The translations under genes and the position numbers were made by a program. Source: a virus. Taken from it: a DNA stretch of 22,705 bases. Each line of letters begins with the position of its first letter. Position 1 is the stretch's first letter. The notes below the pieces were generated by a model, which saw only the letters and a list, made by a program, of their open reading frames with translations, made no database searches and had not been told where the DNA came from. The DNA lies in the IMG/VR virus record IMGVR_UViG_3300008516_000144, positions 1 to 22,705 of that record. The stretch is one strand, 5' to 3'. Below are positions 1-6,806 of this stretch, piece after piece.

Positions 1-283
1 GCTCGGGGAGGGTGGAAATGCTATGGTGTATCCCGTCCCAATTCGGCTCTATGTCCACCCCGACGGACAACTCGCTCACCACGTCCGCCAACATGCAGGT
101 CGTCCTGCCCAGGTTCACGCCCAGCTCCAGTGTCGTGGCGATGGCGTATTCCCGGCACACCATGTATAGCCAATAGCGGAACGGCAGGTTATTCTCGTTT
201 ATGAGCCACTGCTCGGCGCCCAAGGTAACGTGCGACGTTCCCTCCAGGCGTTTCAATGTGTGTGCGTCCGGTATGCGATTCAT
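1..283 (-). CDS. SAM-dependent methyltransferase, N-terminal part (runs off window)
   Basis: The reading frame starts at an ATG at 283, with a GAGGGGG-type SD just upstream, and stays open to base 1, so only about 94 residues are seen. It begins MNRIPDAHTLKRLE and contains CREYAIATTLELGVNLGRTTC, split here as CREYAIATTLE and LGVNLGRTTC. That is the glycine-rich motif I region of a class I methyltransferase, and GVDIEPNW follows as the acidic motif II. It aligns along its visible length with the next gene upstream (291-914), so the two are tandem paralogues. The start lies 8 bases after the stop of that gene. The acceptor substrate is unknown; position after two glycosyltransferase genes suggests a sugar. 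The catalytic C-terminal half lies outside the window. Confidence 0.75.
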   Translation of the reverse strand, partial: MNRIPDAHTLKRLEGTSHVTLGAEQWLINENNLPFRYWLYMVCREYAIATTLELGVNLGRTTCMLADVVSELSVGVDIEPNWDGIHHSISTLPE

Positions 284-290
284 GTCCCCC

Positions 291-914
291 TCAATGGCAT
301 ATGATTACCGCCCCGAAACCGACCGTCGTGCCCCGCTCCTCGTAGCGCCCGCTGACCATGTGCAACGCGTCCAACTCGACCTGCGTCCCCGGCAGCGACC
401 AGAAAACCTCTTGCATCTCTGGCGGGTCCTTGCAATCGTCCATCACCACCAGCGCGGTAGGCGCCAGCATTGGGCCGTAGATTTCCCACTCCTGCATGGC
501 CTGGATCGCCCGGTGTAGGCTGTCGATGAATAGCAACTCGACCGGTCTCTCACCCAGCAGCCGCTCGGCCCGCGCCTTGGTGAAAGTGGACAAACTGTCG
601 CCCTTGACGATATGCAGCTTGCCCTTGTGCTCGTCCGGCAGGGTGCCGATGCTCGTTTCGATGGTGTTCCAGTCCGGGGCGATCTCCACGCCTATCGCCA
701 GGCCATTCACTCCCGCCGCCAGGAGGCACGTAGTTCTCGCCGTGTGCACGCCCAGCTCCAGCGCCGTCTCGATCCCGTATTCCCGGCACACCCGGTAGAG
801 CCAGCGGCGGTATGGCACCGCGTCGCGGTTTATCGTCTCCAGCCAGTCGTCCAATGGCTGCGCCGAGAGCTTCGCCAACCGTTCCAGCGTCTGCTTGTCC
901 GGCGTTCGATTCAT
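291..914 (-). CDS. class I SAM-dependent methyltransferase (Methyltransf_24-like)
   Basis: This 207-residue protein has the order of motifs expected of a Rossmann-fold methyltransferase. ELGVHTART (residues 53-61) is motif I, GVEIAPDW (75-82) is the acidic ribose-binding strand, ELLFIDSLH (126-134) resembles the aspartate-histidine motif of the Methyltransf_24 group, and VVMDD (156-160) follows. Members of that group often methylate sugars or small molecules and sit in glycan clusters; this is family knowledge, not proof of substrate. Its ATG overlaps the stop of the upstream gene in an ATGA junction, so translation is probably coupled. The following gene (1-283) is a diverged duplicate. No signal peptide is visible, so it should act in the cytoplasm. 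Confidence 0.8.
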   Translation of the reverse strand: MNRTPDKQTLERLAKLSAQPLDDWLETINRDAVPYRRWLYRVCREYGIETALELGVHTARTTCLLAAGVNGLAIGVEIAPDWNTIETSIGTLPDEHKGKLHIVKGDSLSTFTKARAERLLGERPVELLFIDSLHRAIQAMQEWEIYGPMLAPTALVVMDDCKDPPEMQEVFWSLPGTQVELDALHMVSGRYEERGTTVGFGAVIICH

Positions 915-1114
915 AGCTGTATCAGTGTCCCGTCCACGAACTCGTTGAATGCCGCGTCCCCTGCTAGGCTCATCGCCTTCACCGTGTTGCCGTGAATGAT
1001 GGCGTAGCGGCGGTTGTATAGCTCAATAATGCGATCCCGGATGGCGTTGGTGATCTGCACCCGATGTTCCCGCGTCAACCGCTCCTGATCTACCCACACT
1101 CCCTGTGCTTCCAC
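911..1114 (-). CDS. small hypothetical protein between glycosyltransferase and methyltransferase
   Basis: A 67-residue protein with a GTG start at 1114. The start is favoured because GGAGGGAGAC lies directly upstream, and only 10 bases separate it from the previous stop at 1125. The sequence is mostly helical and mixed-charge, with a block around RDRIIELYNRRYAIIHGNT. I do not recognise a family. Its stop shares bases with the ATG of the methyltransferase gene (ATGA), so it belongs to the same transcript as the sugar-modifying genes. It could be an accessory subunit or an unrelated small virion protein; nothing in the sequence decides. Confidence 0.7.
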   Translation of the reverse strand: MEAQGVWVDQERLTREHRVQITNAIRDRIIELYNRRYAIIHGNTVKAMSLAGDAAFNEFVDGTLIQL

Positions 1115-1124
1115 GTCTCCCTCC

Positions 1125-1892
1125 TCAATCTATGATTTCCTTGTCCCAATACGGATGTTCCCGCATGATTTCTGGTAGCTCATCTCTGTCGAATGGCTCG
1201 GGGTTCCAGATGTCCACTGCAGTTGGATGCACATCTTGGACGCCAGCACCTGGTGCCCAGGCCACGAACTTCTGCTCCCACCATTGCTGCGGGGGTTGCC
1301 GGAACTCGGCTCGGTGCCCGTGGATGGGCATCTTGTAGCGCACCAGCTCCGGCCGCTGCGCGTAGCCCAGGTGGTAGATGGGCTTGTCCAGCCGTAGGTA
1401 CGCCTCGCCCTCACCCTCGCGCTTCTGCAGCCGCACCGGCATCATCTCGTCGGTGCACACCCAATTGAACGAACGCCACAAGTGCACGAAGTTGAGGCGG
1501 AAGATATTGGCGTCGCTTTCCGCGGCCAGCGCCAGAGCTTGCCGCAAGCTCTCCGGGTGAAACACCTCGTCGCAGTCGAAGCTCAGGCACACATCCGCCT
1601 GCGCAACCTCGAACACTAGCTCGCGCCCAAATTCTCGATGATACTGCTCTTGGCCCCACCAGCTTCCCACGTGCCACTCGATTTTGCGCTGCGGGTCGGG
1701 GACGGCGTTGACGGCCCGGGCCAAATCGCCCAGGCTGTCGGGATTAGGCAGCTTGCTTCTCTCCCCGCGACTGGGCTCCTTGGTGTAGACCAGGAATATC
1801 TTCTCCACCTGGTCATAGAGGCTGCGGATGGCGTAGCCCAGGTATTCTTGGCCGTAATGGAGCGCGATGTACGCACTAACCCGCAAGGGCAT
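1125..1892 (-). CDS. GT-A-type glycosyltransferase
   Basis: This 255-residue protein looks like a family 2-like glycosyltransferase. The N-terminus MPLRVSAYIALHYGQEYLGYAI resembles the first nucleotide-sugar-binding strand and helix, with 'GQEYLGYAIRSLYDQVEKIFLVY' reading as the usual 'several small exchanges, then a beta strand' start (split: GQEYLGYAIR, SLYDQVEKIFLVY). FDCDEVF (residues 105-111) supplies a DxD-like metal and nucleotide-sugar motif. It would transfer a sugar from a nucleotide donor in the cytoplasm; donor and acceptor are unknown. The ATG at 1892 is preceded by AAGGAGGCGGTCT and overlaps the 3' end of the GT-B gene by 17 bases, so the two transferases are translationally linked. 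Downstream of a capsid gene, a virion glycan target is a reasonable inference. Confidence 0.75.
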   Translation of the reverse strand: MPLRVSAYIALHYGQEYLGYAIRSLYDQVEKIFLVYTKEPSRGERSKLPNPDSLGDLARAVNAVPDPQRKIEWHVGSWWGQEQYHREFGRELVFEVAQADVCLSFDCDEVFHPESLRQALALAAESDANIFRLNFVHLWRSFNWVCTDEMMPVRLQKREGEGEAYLRLDKPIYHLGYAQRPELVRYKMPIHGHRAEFRQPPQQWWEQKFVAWAPGAGVQDVHPTAVDIWNPEPFDRDELPEIMREHPYWDKEIID

Positions 1893-2688
1893 AGACCGCC
1901 TCCTTTACCGTCTTCCCGAATTCGTGGTCTTTGCACGCCCGCTGCCAGTTGCGCACCGAGCGCCCGAACCAGCGTTCCGGGTGGACACGCCAAGTGTCTA
2001 TCGAGATGTTCACGGCCTCCGCGACCGCGTTGTAGGCCACCATAACCGGCTCGAACGGGAACGGGTCGTCACAGACTTCGCTGATGACCGGCATCCCATA
2101 AGCCGCGGCCAGCGCGAACCTCAACGGTTCCAGCATCCCGAAGTCATCGCGGTGCACGTTCACCATGAAGACCGTCCGCGCCAATATCTCCTTCCGCTCC
2201 GGCGGCCAGCAAGCCTTCGCCGCTTGGCCCTTGATCCGGTGGTACACGCCAAGCCGCCTGGGATTGTTGTAGCTCAGGCCTGTCCAGTCGTAGAGCTTCT
2301 CGCTAGTGGGGTCGAACTCACCCAACCCCTCGTGGCTGCCCAGGGGCACGAACTTCCCCGGGCATTCCACCCGGCTGGCCCAGTGCCGGTCGCTAACCCA
2401 AATCTCGTCCACGCCCTCCGCGTTATGGCTATCCACAACCCACTTGTAACCCCCTGGCCGCTCCAGGCGCCACCATACCATCTTGCACCGGCGGCTTCCC
2501 CGGAGCCGGGGCAGCACATCCTTGTACTCCCCATTCATCGGGGTCAGGATGTATGTCGCGTCCCTGCCCGGCTCCAGGTCGTCCAGCCAAATCCAACCGA
2601 ACCCGGCGAGTTCCACCAACCGCCAGAAGTCGGTATATGACCGGTAATACTCAGGGGCAGCCCTGGTCTTGGTGAAAACGATTTCCAT
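1876..2688 (-). CDS. GT-B-like glycosyltransferase
   Basis: I start the gene at the ATG at 2688 (MEIVFTKTRAAPEYYR), 270 residues, because GAGGGAGAC precedes it and it follows the capsid stop by 19 bases. The longer open frame upstream is a shadow of the capsid gene. The C-terminal half reads MVNVHRDDFGMLEPLRFALA and then AYGMPVISE, resembling the region of CgeB-like GT-B transferases where the nucleotide-sugar phosphate is held ('N-H-R ... E-x-L-R-x-x-E-A-x-A-x-G'). The mid part (WVVDSHNAEGVDEIWVSD) fits the end of the N-terminal Rossmann domain. At 270 residues it is short for GT-B, so the N-terminal domain is compact. Substrate is unknown. Confidence 0.65.
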   Translation of the reverse strand: MEIVFTKTRAAPEYYRSYTDFWRLVELAGFGWIWLDDLEPGRDATYILTPMNGEYKDVLPRLRGSRRCKMVWWRLERPGGYKWVVDSHNAEGVDEIWVSDRHWASRVECPGKFVPLGSHEGLGEFDPTSEKLYDWTGLSYNNPRRLGVYHRIKGQAAKACWPPERKEILARTVFMVNVHRDDFGMLEPLRFALAAAYGMPVISEVCDDPFPFEPVMVAYNAVAEAVNISIDTWRVHPERWFGRSVRNWQRACKDHEFGKTVKEAVYALAG

Positions 2689-2707
2689 GTCTCCCTCATC
2701 ATCAGGC

Positions 2708-4144
2708 TTACCTCGGTGTGTGCAGCAAATCCCTATCGCCGCAATAGTCGTAGAGTTCCTTGCCCAGCGGTGTCCCGTGTCCGCCGTCCACGAAGTAGGC
2801 GCTGGCGGGGTTCGGGTCAGGATAATGCTGAGGCGACCGCACGCACACATTGGTGATCCGGCCTTGCAGCCACGGCGCCAACACGATGACCCTCGGCTTA
2901 AGCAGCACAGATGCGGTATAGCACCACTTGATGCGCTCGACGGTCCAGAGGAAACGCCCGCCATCGCTGGCGAATAGCGCGGCCTCCGGGTTGGGCAGGT
3001 TGAACATCTTCTGATCGGGTGCCTTCTCCATGTCCTGGAATTCGCCGAACACCAGCTCCATCGGCCCGTGCCTGCGAGTGAGTAGGAACAGGTCCGCGCA
3101 GGTCGCGTCGCCAAATGCCAGCCCTGTGGTTTTCGTCACGGTGGAATCCTTGAGATAGGGGATGTCCACGCCATCGATGTGCAACACCTGGTTGGCCACC
3201 ATGTTGTCCCGGAAGCGTGCCGCGCCGTCTGCGCTCAGGTTGAGGGCTGTGCTACCCACGCCCGCCAGGCATGGATAGTAAGTGCACGCCAAGCAGTCGA
3301 TTATGCCGTCGATGACCTCCGGCGCGCTCACCCATACCATGTCGGCGGGGTTGATCGACTCGTTGAAGGACATCATGGCCCGCATCTGGATCGTCCGGTA
3401 GAGCTGCGTCATGTACTGGTAGATGTTGTAGGGGTTGGTGCTGTTGGTGTCGCAGACGAACTGGTTGTTGAATGCCTTCACATCCGAATCCGCCGCGGCG
3501 CATAGCGCACCCGTCTCCACGTCCCGGTAGCCCGTGTTGATGAGCATGTCGAGGCCCTTGAACTCCCGATAGCCGCCGAGGGCGCTGTTATTGGCCGGTG
3601 TGCCAGGCCACATCATCTGGTTGAGACGACCCCGCATGGCAATCCCCGCCATGGTCCAGGCCCACTCGTCATCCCTGGTCACTGGCGAAGGCAGCGCGCC
3701 GGTGTTCCGCTCCGAGCCGTATATCCTACGCACGGGATACTGGCTGGATGGGTTCACCCCCATGTCATCGGCCAGGAACTCCGGCGTCTCGGTACAGAGG
3801 CGCCCAAAGCAGAATGAGATCTCGCAGCCCTTGAACACATAGCTGGGACAGGTGGTGCATGGCCCAGTCTGGTTCGCGCCGCAGTGGTCCTTGGTCATCT
3901 GCGAGATAAGTGCCTGCTCGCGGTTGCGGTCGACACTGGGATACCAATTCATCCACGCGGCGATGCCCACATCGCTGAGTGCCGCGTTGAGAATCGTGTC
4001 ATCAGCCCGATAGCTGAATAGCCCCTGCTGCCCCAGCCAAGGCGGAACAACCGGGGTGCCTACCGGCGCCTTCCCCCCTACCGCCATCTGCTTCGCAGCG
4101 ATGGCGAGGGCATTGGCGACGGCTTGTTGTACATTGTCCATCAT
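2708..4144 (-). CDS. putative major capsid protein (HK97-fold), cysteine-rich
   Basis: This 478-residue protein follows the protease/scaffold gene, the usual position of the major capsid protein. I rest the call on context, length and a mixed alpha/beta sequence without signal peptide or membrane segment, not on a diagnostic motif. The first visible feature is a cluster of six cysteines at residues 88, 96, 99, 107, 112 and 117, with more further on (for example in DCLACTYYPC). This could hold a metal or form disulfides in the shell; both are inference. Two ATGs lie at 4144 and 4141 after AGGAGGTAA; the second has the better SD spacing (6 bases), so the protein may begin MDNVQQ. The start lies 7 bases after the previous stop. 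Confidence 0.7.
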   Translation of the reverse strand: MMDNVQQAVANALAIAAKQMAVGGKAPVGTPVVPPWLGQQGLFSYRADDTILNAALSDVGIAAWMNWYPSVDRNREQALISQMTKDHCGANQTGPCTTCPSYVFKGCEISFCFGRLCTETPEFLADDMGVNPSSQYPVRRIYGSERNTGALPSPVTRDDEWAWTMAGIAMRGRLNQMMWPGTPANNSALGGYREFKGLDMLINTGYRDVETGALCAAADSDVKAFNNQFVCDTNSTNPYNIYQYMTQLYRTIQMRAMMSFNESINPADMVWVSAPEVIDGIIDCLACTYYPCLAGVGSTALNLSADGAARFRDNMVANQVLHIDGVDIPYLKDSTVTKTTGLAFGDATCADLFLLTRRHGPMELVFGEFQDMEKAPDQKMFNLPNPEAALFASDGGRFLWTVERIKWCYTASVLLKPRVIVLAPWLQGRITNVCVRSPQHYPDPNPASAYFVDGGHGTPLGKELYDYCGDRDLLHTPR

Positions 4145-4151
4145 TTACCTC

Positions 4152-4646
4152 CTACTCTTTACCCTGCATTTTGTCCGCCCAGACTTCTGCGGGCTCCCGC
4201 TGCGGTCCGGGCTCTTTCACGTCGTCTTCGACGTTGTCCTTGCTTTGGCTCGGCCTATTCCAGGACTCCTTGTCTAGCACAACCCATGGCCGGTCCGCGT
4301 CCTGGATGGCCTTGACCTGCTTCGCCAGGTCGGCCGCCGTCTCGGTGGCCTCCTTGGTGGCGGTTCGCAGCTCCTCCAGGCCCAATGCCTCGGCGACGCC
4401 CTCCACAATCAACTTCATGGCCTCGCCGTTCTTCTGCAAGACGAAAGCGGCTTCCTTGTCGGCCTCCGGCTCCTCATCCACTTTCTCCGGCGTGACCTCC
4501 GGCTCAGTCTCCGGCTCGTCCAGCTCCTTGAACGAGATGCCCGCGGCTTTCAATTCCTCCGCCTTCGTCTCGGCGGCCTTTAGCAAGGCCTCGGCCTGCT
4601 CATCGCCGATGAGCCCCACCAGTGCCGCTCTTCGCTTGTCATCCAT
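4152..4646 (-). CDS. possible in-frame internal product: free scaffold protein
   Basis: An ATG at 4646, residue 422 of the fusion protein, is preceded by GAGGAGGTTAAGGAA, giving a GGAGG site 8 bases from the start. Translation would give a 164-residue protein starting MDDKRRAALVGLIGDEQ. It is rich in Glu, Lys and Ala, with long predicted helices (AEALLKAAETKAEELKAAG) and an acidic middle with repeated EPE motifs, as in phage scaffolds. Known parallel: lambda makes its scaffold Nu3 from an internal start inside the protease gene C. That the site is used here is inference; the SD also encodes EEVKEM, so chance remains possible. Confidence 0.45.
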   Translation of the reverse strand: MDDKRRAALVGLIGDEQAEALLKAAETKAEELKAAGISFKELDEPETEPEVTPEKVDEEPEADKEAAFVLQKNGEAMKLIVEGVAEALGLEELRTATKEATETAADLAKQVKAIQDADRPWVVLDKESWNRPSQSKDNVEDDVKEPGPQREPAEVWADKMQGKE

Positions 4647-5909
4647 TTCCTTAACCTCCTCGAATACTTGAAAACTCGTCCAGGGGTTCGCTGGCCATAT
4701 GCCTGGCGGTAAGACGCTTCGCTCATATGACCAAATGGGGCGGGAATAGACCCCGTCCTCTCTATCTGTTGCCTCATGTAGATACCCGTGCGACATTCGG
4801 CAATCCTTACCATGCTCCCTTAGCGCCTTCACCATTGCCTGGGCATAGGGCGTGTCATCGAACTTTCCTATCTCCAAGAGGAAATGCTCGTGCATCCCCT
4901 TCCAGACCGGCTCGCCTATCCGCGAATAGGGAACGTGCGCATACCAAAGCTCACCATGAGGATTGGTGGGCAGCCCCCTCTCTTCGAGCCGCTCCAAAAA
5001 CAAGGCAGGCACTTCGCCCGTGTCCACTGCGGCCACATAGTCCTCCAAAACCTTGGTCTCAAAGGCCTCGTCCTCCAGGTCCATGAACGCGTTGGTGGTC
5101 ATCGCGGCCCAATGCGGCTCGCCCTCGATGTCGAAGACCTTGATGCCCACACCAAGACCTTCCAATGCTTTGGCCTGATATGTGACTTCCACCTCTTTGG
5201 CATCGCTCAACTCCATTTCGCCGTTATCATTGATGCTGTAATCCGCTCGATAGAGCTGGCCACGCTTTTCGATGATGGCATAGCCGGTCTTGGTATCAGG
5301 GAAAATACTCTGGATCCAAGCGTTTTCTTCCCTGACTGGCATCTCCGAAACCGAGGAGGGATTAAGCCGAACCTGGATTAGATTTTGGATATCATTCAGC
5401 GACAAATCCTTTTCATCCTTGAAGTTCTGGTCCTTCTTGTCCTTGAGAACCGCGGGCGTCCACTCGCCGAACTCGTCGTCATCTCCCAACAGCCACTTAA
5501 AAAAGGAGCGGAAGGACCCGCTCACGCTCATCTCCTTCCCCTCCTCCCGCCGCTCGCCCGTCTGCCGAGCCCGTAGCCGCGTCCCGCACTTGGGACATTC
5601 CAGCTGATTACAGCGTGCATTCTCCGGCACCTCGGTCTCATACCCGCACTCCGGGCAGTAGCAATCGTGCTCGCCGTGCGCATGAACCTCATCCTGTTTC
5701 ACCCCCTCTTCACGCTTCACCCAACCGTCGCCTTTCTTGACGAAACTCCGCTTGAACTGCGCGATGGCCACCGCCCAGACGTTCTCGACCTCGTCCGGGT
5801 CGAGGCCGTCGGCCACATTCGCTATCCAATTCACCTGCGCCAAGGTGAGGGACGCATCGTCCAGTTTCCTAATGTTTGCTGGCGCTTCGCTTACACTGCT
5901 GTACGGCAT
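4152..5909 (-). CDS. ChaB domain - zinc ribbon - prohead protease - scaffold fusion
   Basis: A 585-residue multidomain protein. Residues 18-65 (SLTLAQVNWIANVADG to FVKKGDGWVK) match the ChaB pattern. Residues 83-108 hold a zinc ribbon, with CPEC (85-88) and CPKC (105-108) plus C83 and C100. Residues 310-410 resemble a HK97 prohead protease: WYAH (322-325) for the histidine, RMSHGY (371-376) for the serine, and SYERSVLPPGIWPANP (394-409) for the usual 'EiSlV..PANP' end of the domain. Residues 422-585 are acidic and helical like a scaffold. Family knowledge: such proteases clip scaffold and capsid during head maturation. AGGGGGATCGG precedes the ATG at 5909. Two internal ATGs with strong SD sites (5531, 4646) could yield shorter products. 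Typical prohead proteases are far shorter. Confidence 0.75.
   Translation of the reverse strand: MPYSSVSEAPANIRKLDDASLTLAQVNWIANVADGLDPDEVENVWAVAIAQFKRSFVKKGDGWVKREEGVKQDEVHAHGEHDCYCPECGYETEVPENARCNQLECPKCGTRLRARQTGERREEGKEMSVSGSFRSFFKWLLGDDDEFGEWTPAVLKDKKDQNFKDEKDLSLNDIQNLIQVRLNPSSVSEMPVREENAWIQSIFPDTKTGYAIIEKRGQLYRADYSINDNGEMELSDAKEVEVTYQAKALEGLGVGIKVFDIEGEPHWAAMTTNAFMDLEDEAFETKVLEDYVAAVDTGEVPALFLERLEERGLPTNPHGELWYAHVPYSRIGEPVWKGMHEHFLLEIGKFDDTPYAQAMVKALREHGKDCRMSHGYLHEATDREDGVYSRPIWSYERSVLPPGIWPANPWTSFQVFEEVKEMDDKRRAALVGLIGDEQAEALLKAAETKAEELKAAGISFKELDEPETEPEVTPEKVDEEPEADKEAAFVLQKNGEAMKLIVEGVAEALGLEELRTATKEATETAADLAKQVKAIQDADRPWVVLDKESWNRPSQSKDNVEDDVKEPGPQREPAEVWADKMQGKE
5532..5546 (-). 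promoter_or_regulatory. internal ribosome binding site inside the protease fusion gene
   Basis: Reading on the minus strand, GGAGGAGGGGAAGGAG lies directly before an in-frame ATG at 5531 (residue 127, MSVSGSFRSFFKWL). A product from here would be 459 residues and would lack the ChaB domain and the zinc ribbon but keep protease and scaffold. The site encodes REEGKE, very like the EEVKE encoded by the second internal SD, so amino acid composition alone could explain it. Confidence 0.35.
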
Positions 5910-5928
5910 CCGATCCCCCTATGTACGC

Positions 5929-5954
5929 AAAAAGCCCCGCCGTTTAAGCGGGGC
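5929..5954 (-). terminator. intrinsic terminator in the leader of the protease gene
   Basis: On the minus strand GCCCCGC (5954-5948) and GCGGGGC (5940-5934) form a perfect 7-bp stem with loop TTAAACG, followed by TTTTT (5933-5929). The T run ends only 20 bases before the protease ATG at 5909, leaving no room for a promoter after it. Bases 5910-6063 hold this terminator and no gene that I can see. Confidence 0.8.
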
Positions 5955-6063
5955 GACCCTTTCGGGCGGGCCTGCTCTATGTTTGGCGGGGCCTATTCAG
6001 GCGCGGCCAGTATTGAATTGTTAACCTAACTCCACCGATGATCACATAATCGACAATACCAAT

Positions 6064-6315
6064 CTATCCGCTCCCAATCTCCACCTCTCCTTCGGGAGGG
6101 ATTAATTTCAACGCACCCGATACTGCAATCAAGTTCTCGACAAGCGTGTCGGATTCGGCTAGCTTTCCGACCATCGACTCTTCCTCCATACTGATGCCGC
6201 CATACCAATAGCCTCCCTTCTCATCCTCGGCATAGTAAGCCTTATAGAGTGTTTTCAGGTATGCTCTTGCTAGCCAAGCGATGACAAACTCAAGCCTAGC
6301 AACTCTCTCTTCCAC
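6064..6315 (-). CDS. small hypothetical protein before the protease leader
   Basis: An 83-residue protein with a GTG start at 6315, chosen because GGAGGAGGTGGCGTAG lies directly upstream (GGAGG spacing about 8) and the start immediately follows the stop of the preceding small frame. It begins VARLEFVIAWLARAYLKT after the first residues, a likely amphipathic helix, then an aromatic GGYWYGG segment and an acidic tail. I recognise no family. It is the only gene between promoter P3 (6365-6393) and the terminator at 5929-5954, so it may be expressed by itself when the terminator works. Function unknown. Confidence 0.65.
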   Translation of the reverse strand: MEERVARLEFVIAWLARAYLKTLYKAYYAEDEKGGYWYGGISMEEESMVGKLAESDTLVENLIAVSGALKLIPPEGEVEIGSG

Positions 6316-6465
6316 CTACGCCACCTCCTCCTTCAGAAACCTGTCAAGTGCACGCGCTATCAATAGTATACCACGTCTTATGCTAATTAGCAAGACCCGT
6401 GCTTCGGGACTTAGCGAGCTGCGGCTTTTACCGCTGCCCGCACCGCTTTTACCGCCTTCGGCCAT
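6316..6465 (-). CDS. possible 49-residue protein overlapping the connector-like gene
   Basis: An ATG at 6465 with GGAGAAGCG directly upstream opens a frame to a TAG at 6316. The C-terminal part, EARVLLISIRRGILLIARAL then DRFLKEEVA, is an amphipathic, Arg/Leu-rich helix of a kind common in small phage proteins; I cannot name a family. The first third overlaps the 3' end of the upstream gene by 55 bases in another frame. Promoter P3 lies inside its coding region and uses AT-rich codons there (TTG CTA ATT AGC ATA AGA). The stop abuts the GTG of the next gene, which supports it as part of the operon. Confidence 0.4.
   Translation of the reverse strand: MAEGGKSGAGSGKSRSSLSPEARVLLISIRRGILLIARALDRFLKEEVA
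6365..6393 (-). promoter_or_regulatory. promoter P3 with palindromic operator
   Basis: On the minus strand, TTGCTA (-35), a 17-base spacer and TATACT (-10). The -35 and spacer carry TTGCTAATTAGCAT, containing the perfect 12-bp palindrome TGCTAATTAGCA, at exactly the register seen in P1 and P2. It would drive the gene at 6064-6315 and, by readthrough of the terminator, the head genes. Confidence 0.6.
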
Positions 6466-6806
6466 CGCTTCTCCAATACGTCCTTCGGCTGCTTCCAACC
6501 GTAAGCCTTCGCCCATCTCACTTGCCTCGGCCCTTGCACATAAACATTGTACGGCGCAACCTGCCCCTGGCTCGCCACCGTGCCCACTATGGCGTTGGGC
6601 TTCATTTCCACCTTGTGCTGCCAGGAGCGGCCCAACGTGCCCGTACGCCTATATCCGATGGTCGCCTTCTGGGGCGGGTAGCTCGCCAGCTCATCATGGC
6701 AGCCAGTGACGAAGTCCCCCATGATGGCCTCGAAGCGCCTCGGCAGCTCGGCCAGCTTCCGCGGGCCGATGCCTTTCGGGATGATGGGCTTGAACTTAAT
6801 CGGCAT
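6411..6806 (-). CDS. HK97 gp10-like connector or minor virion protein (tentative)
   Basis: I start at the ATG at 6806 (MPIKFKPIIPKGIG), 131 residues; a longer version needs a TTG at 6836 with no SD. The middle holds YPPQKATIGYRRTGTLGRSW, then a beta-rich stretch ending in VAPYNVYVQGPRQ, and a helical Lys/Ala/Arg tail. This 'Y-x-R-T-G-x-L, then YA-x-Y-V-Q-G' arrangement resembles head-tail connector or gp10-like proteins of siphophages; similarity by eye only. It overlaps the upstream gene by 11 bases. Its place between the MuF-type protein and the protease fits a minor head role. Confidence 0.6.
   Translation of the reverse strand: MPIKFKPIIPKGIGPRKLAELPRRFEAIMGDFVTGCHDELASYPPQKATIGYRRTGTLGRSWQHKVEMKPNAIVGTVASQGQVAPYNVYVQGPRQVRWAKAYGWKQPKDVLEKRWPKAVKAVRAAVKAAAR

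Noticed and set aside
1876-3114. 412-codon version of the GT-B gene
   Set aside because: The first 140 codons overlap the capsid gene and are Arg/Ser/Cys-rich, as expected of a shadow frame; a good SD marks the ATG at 2688.
6026-6208. Minus-strand frame ending WYCRLCDHRWS
   Set aside because: It overlaps the better supported 83-residue gene in another frame and has no SD; the CxxC near its end is probably chance.
6394-6420. Hairpin CCCG/CGGG just upstream of P3 as a terminator
   Set aside because: Only four pairs and no T run follow on the minus strand.
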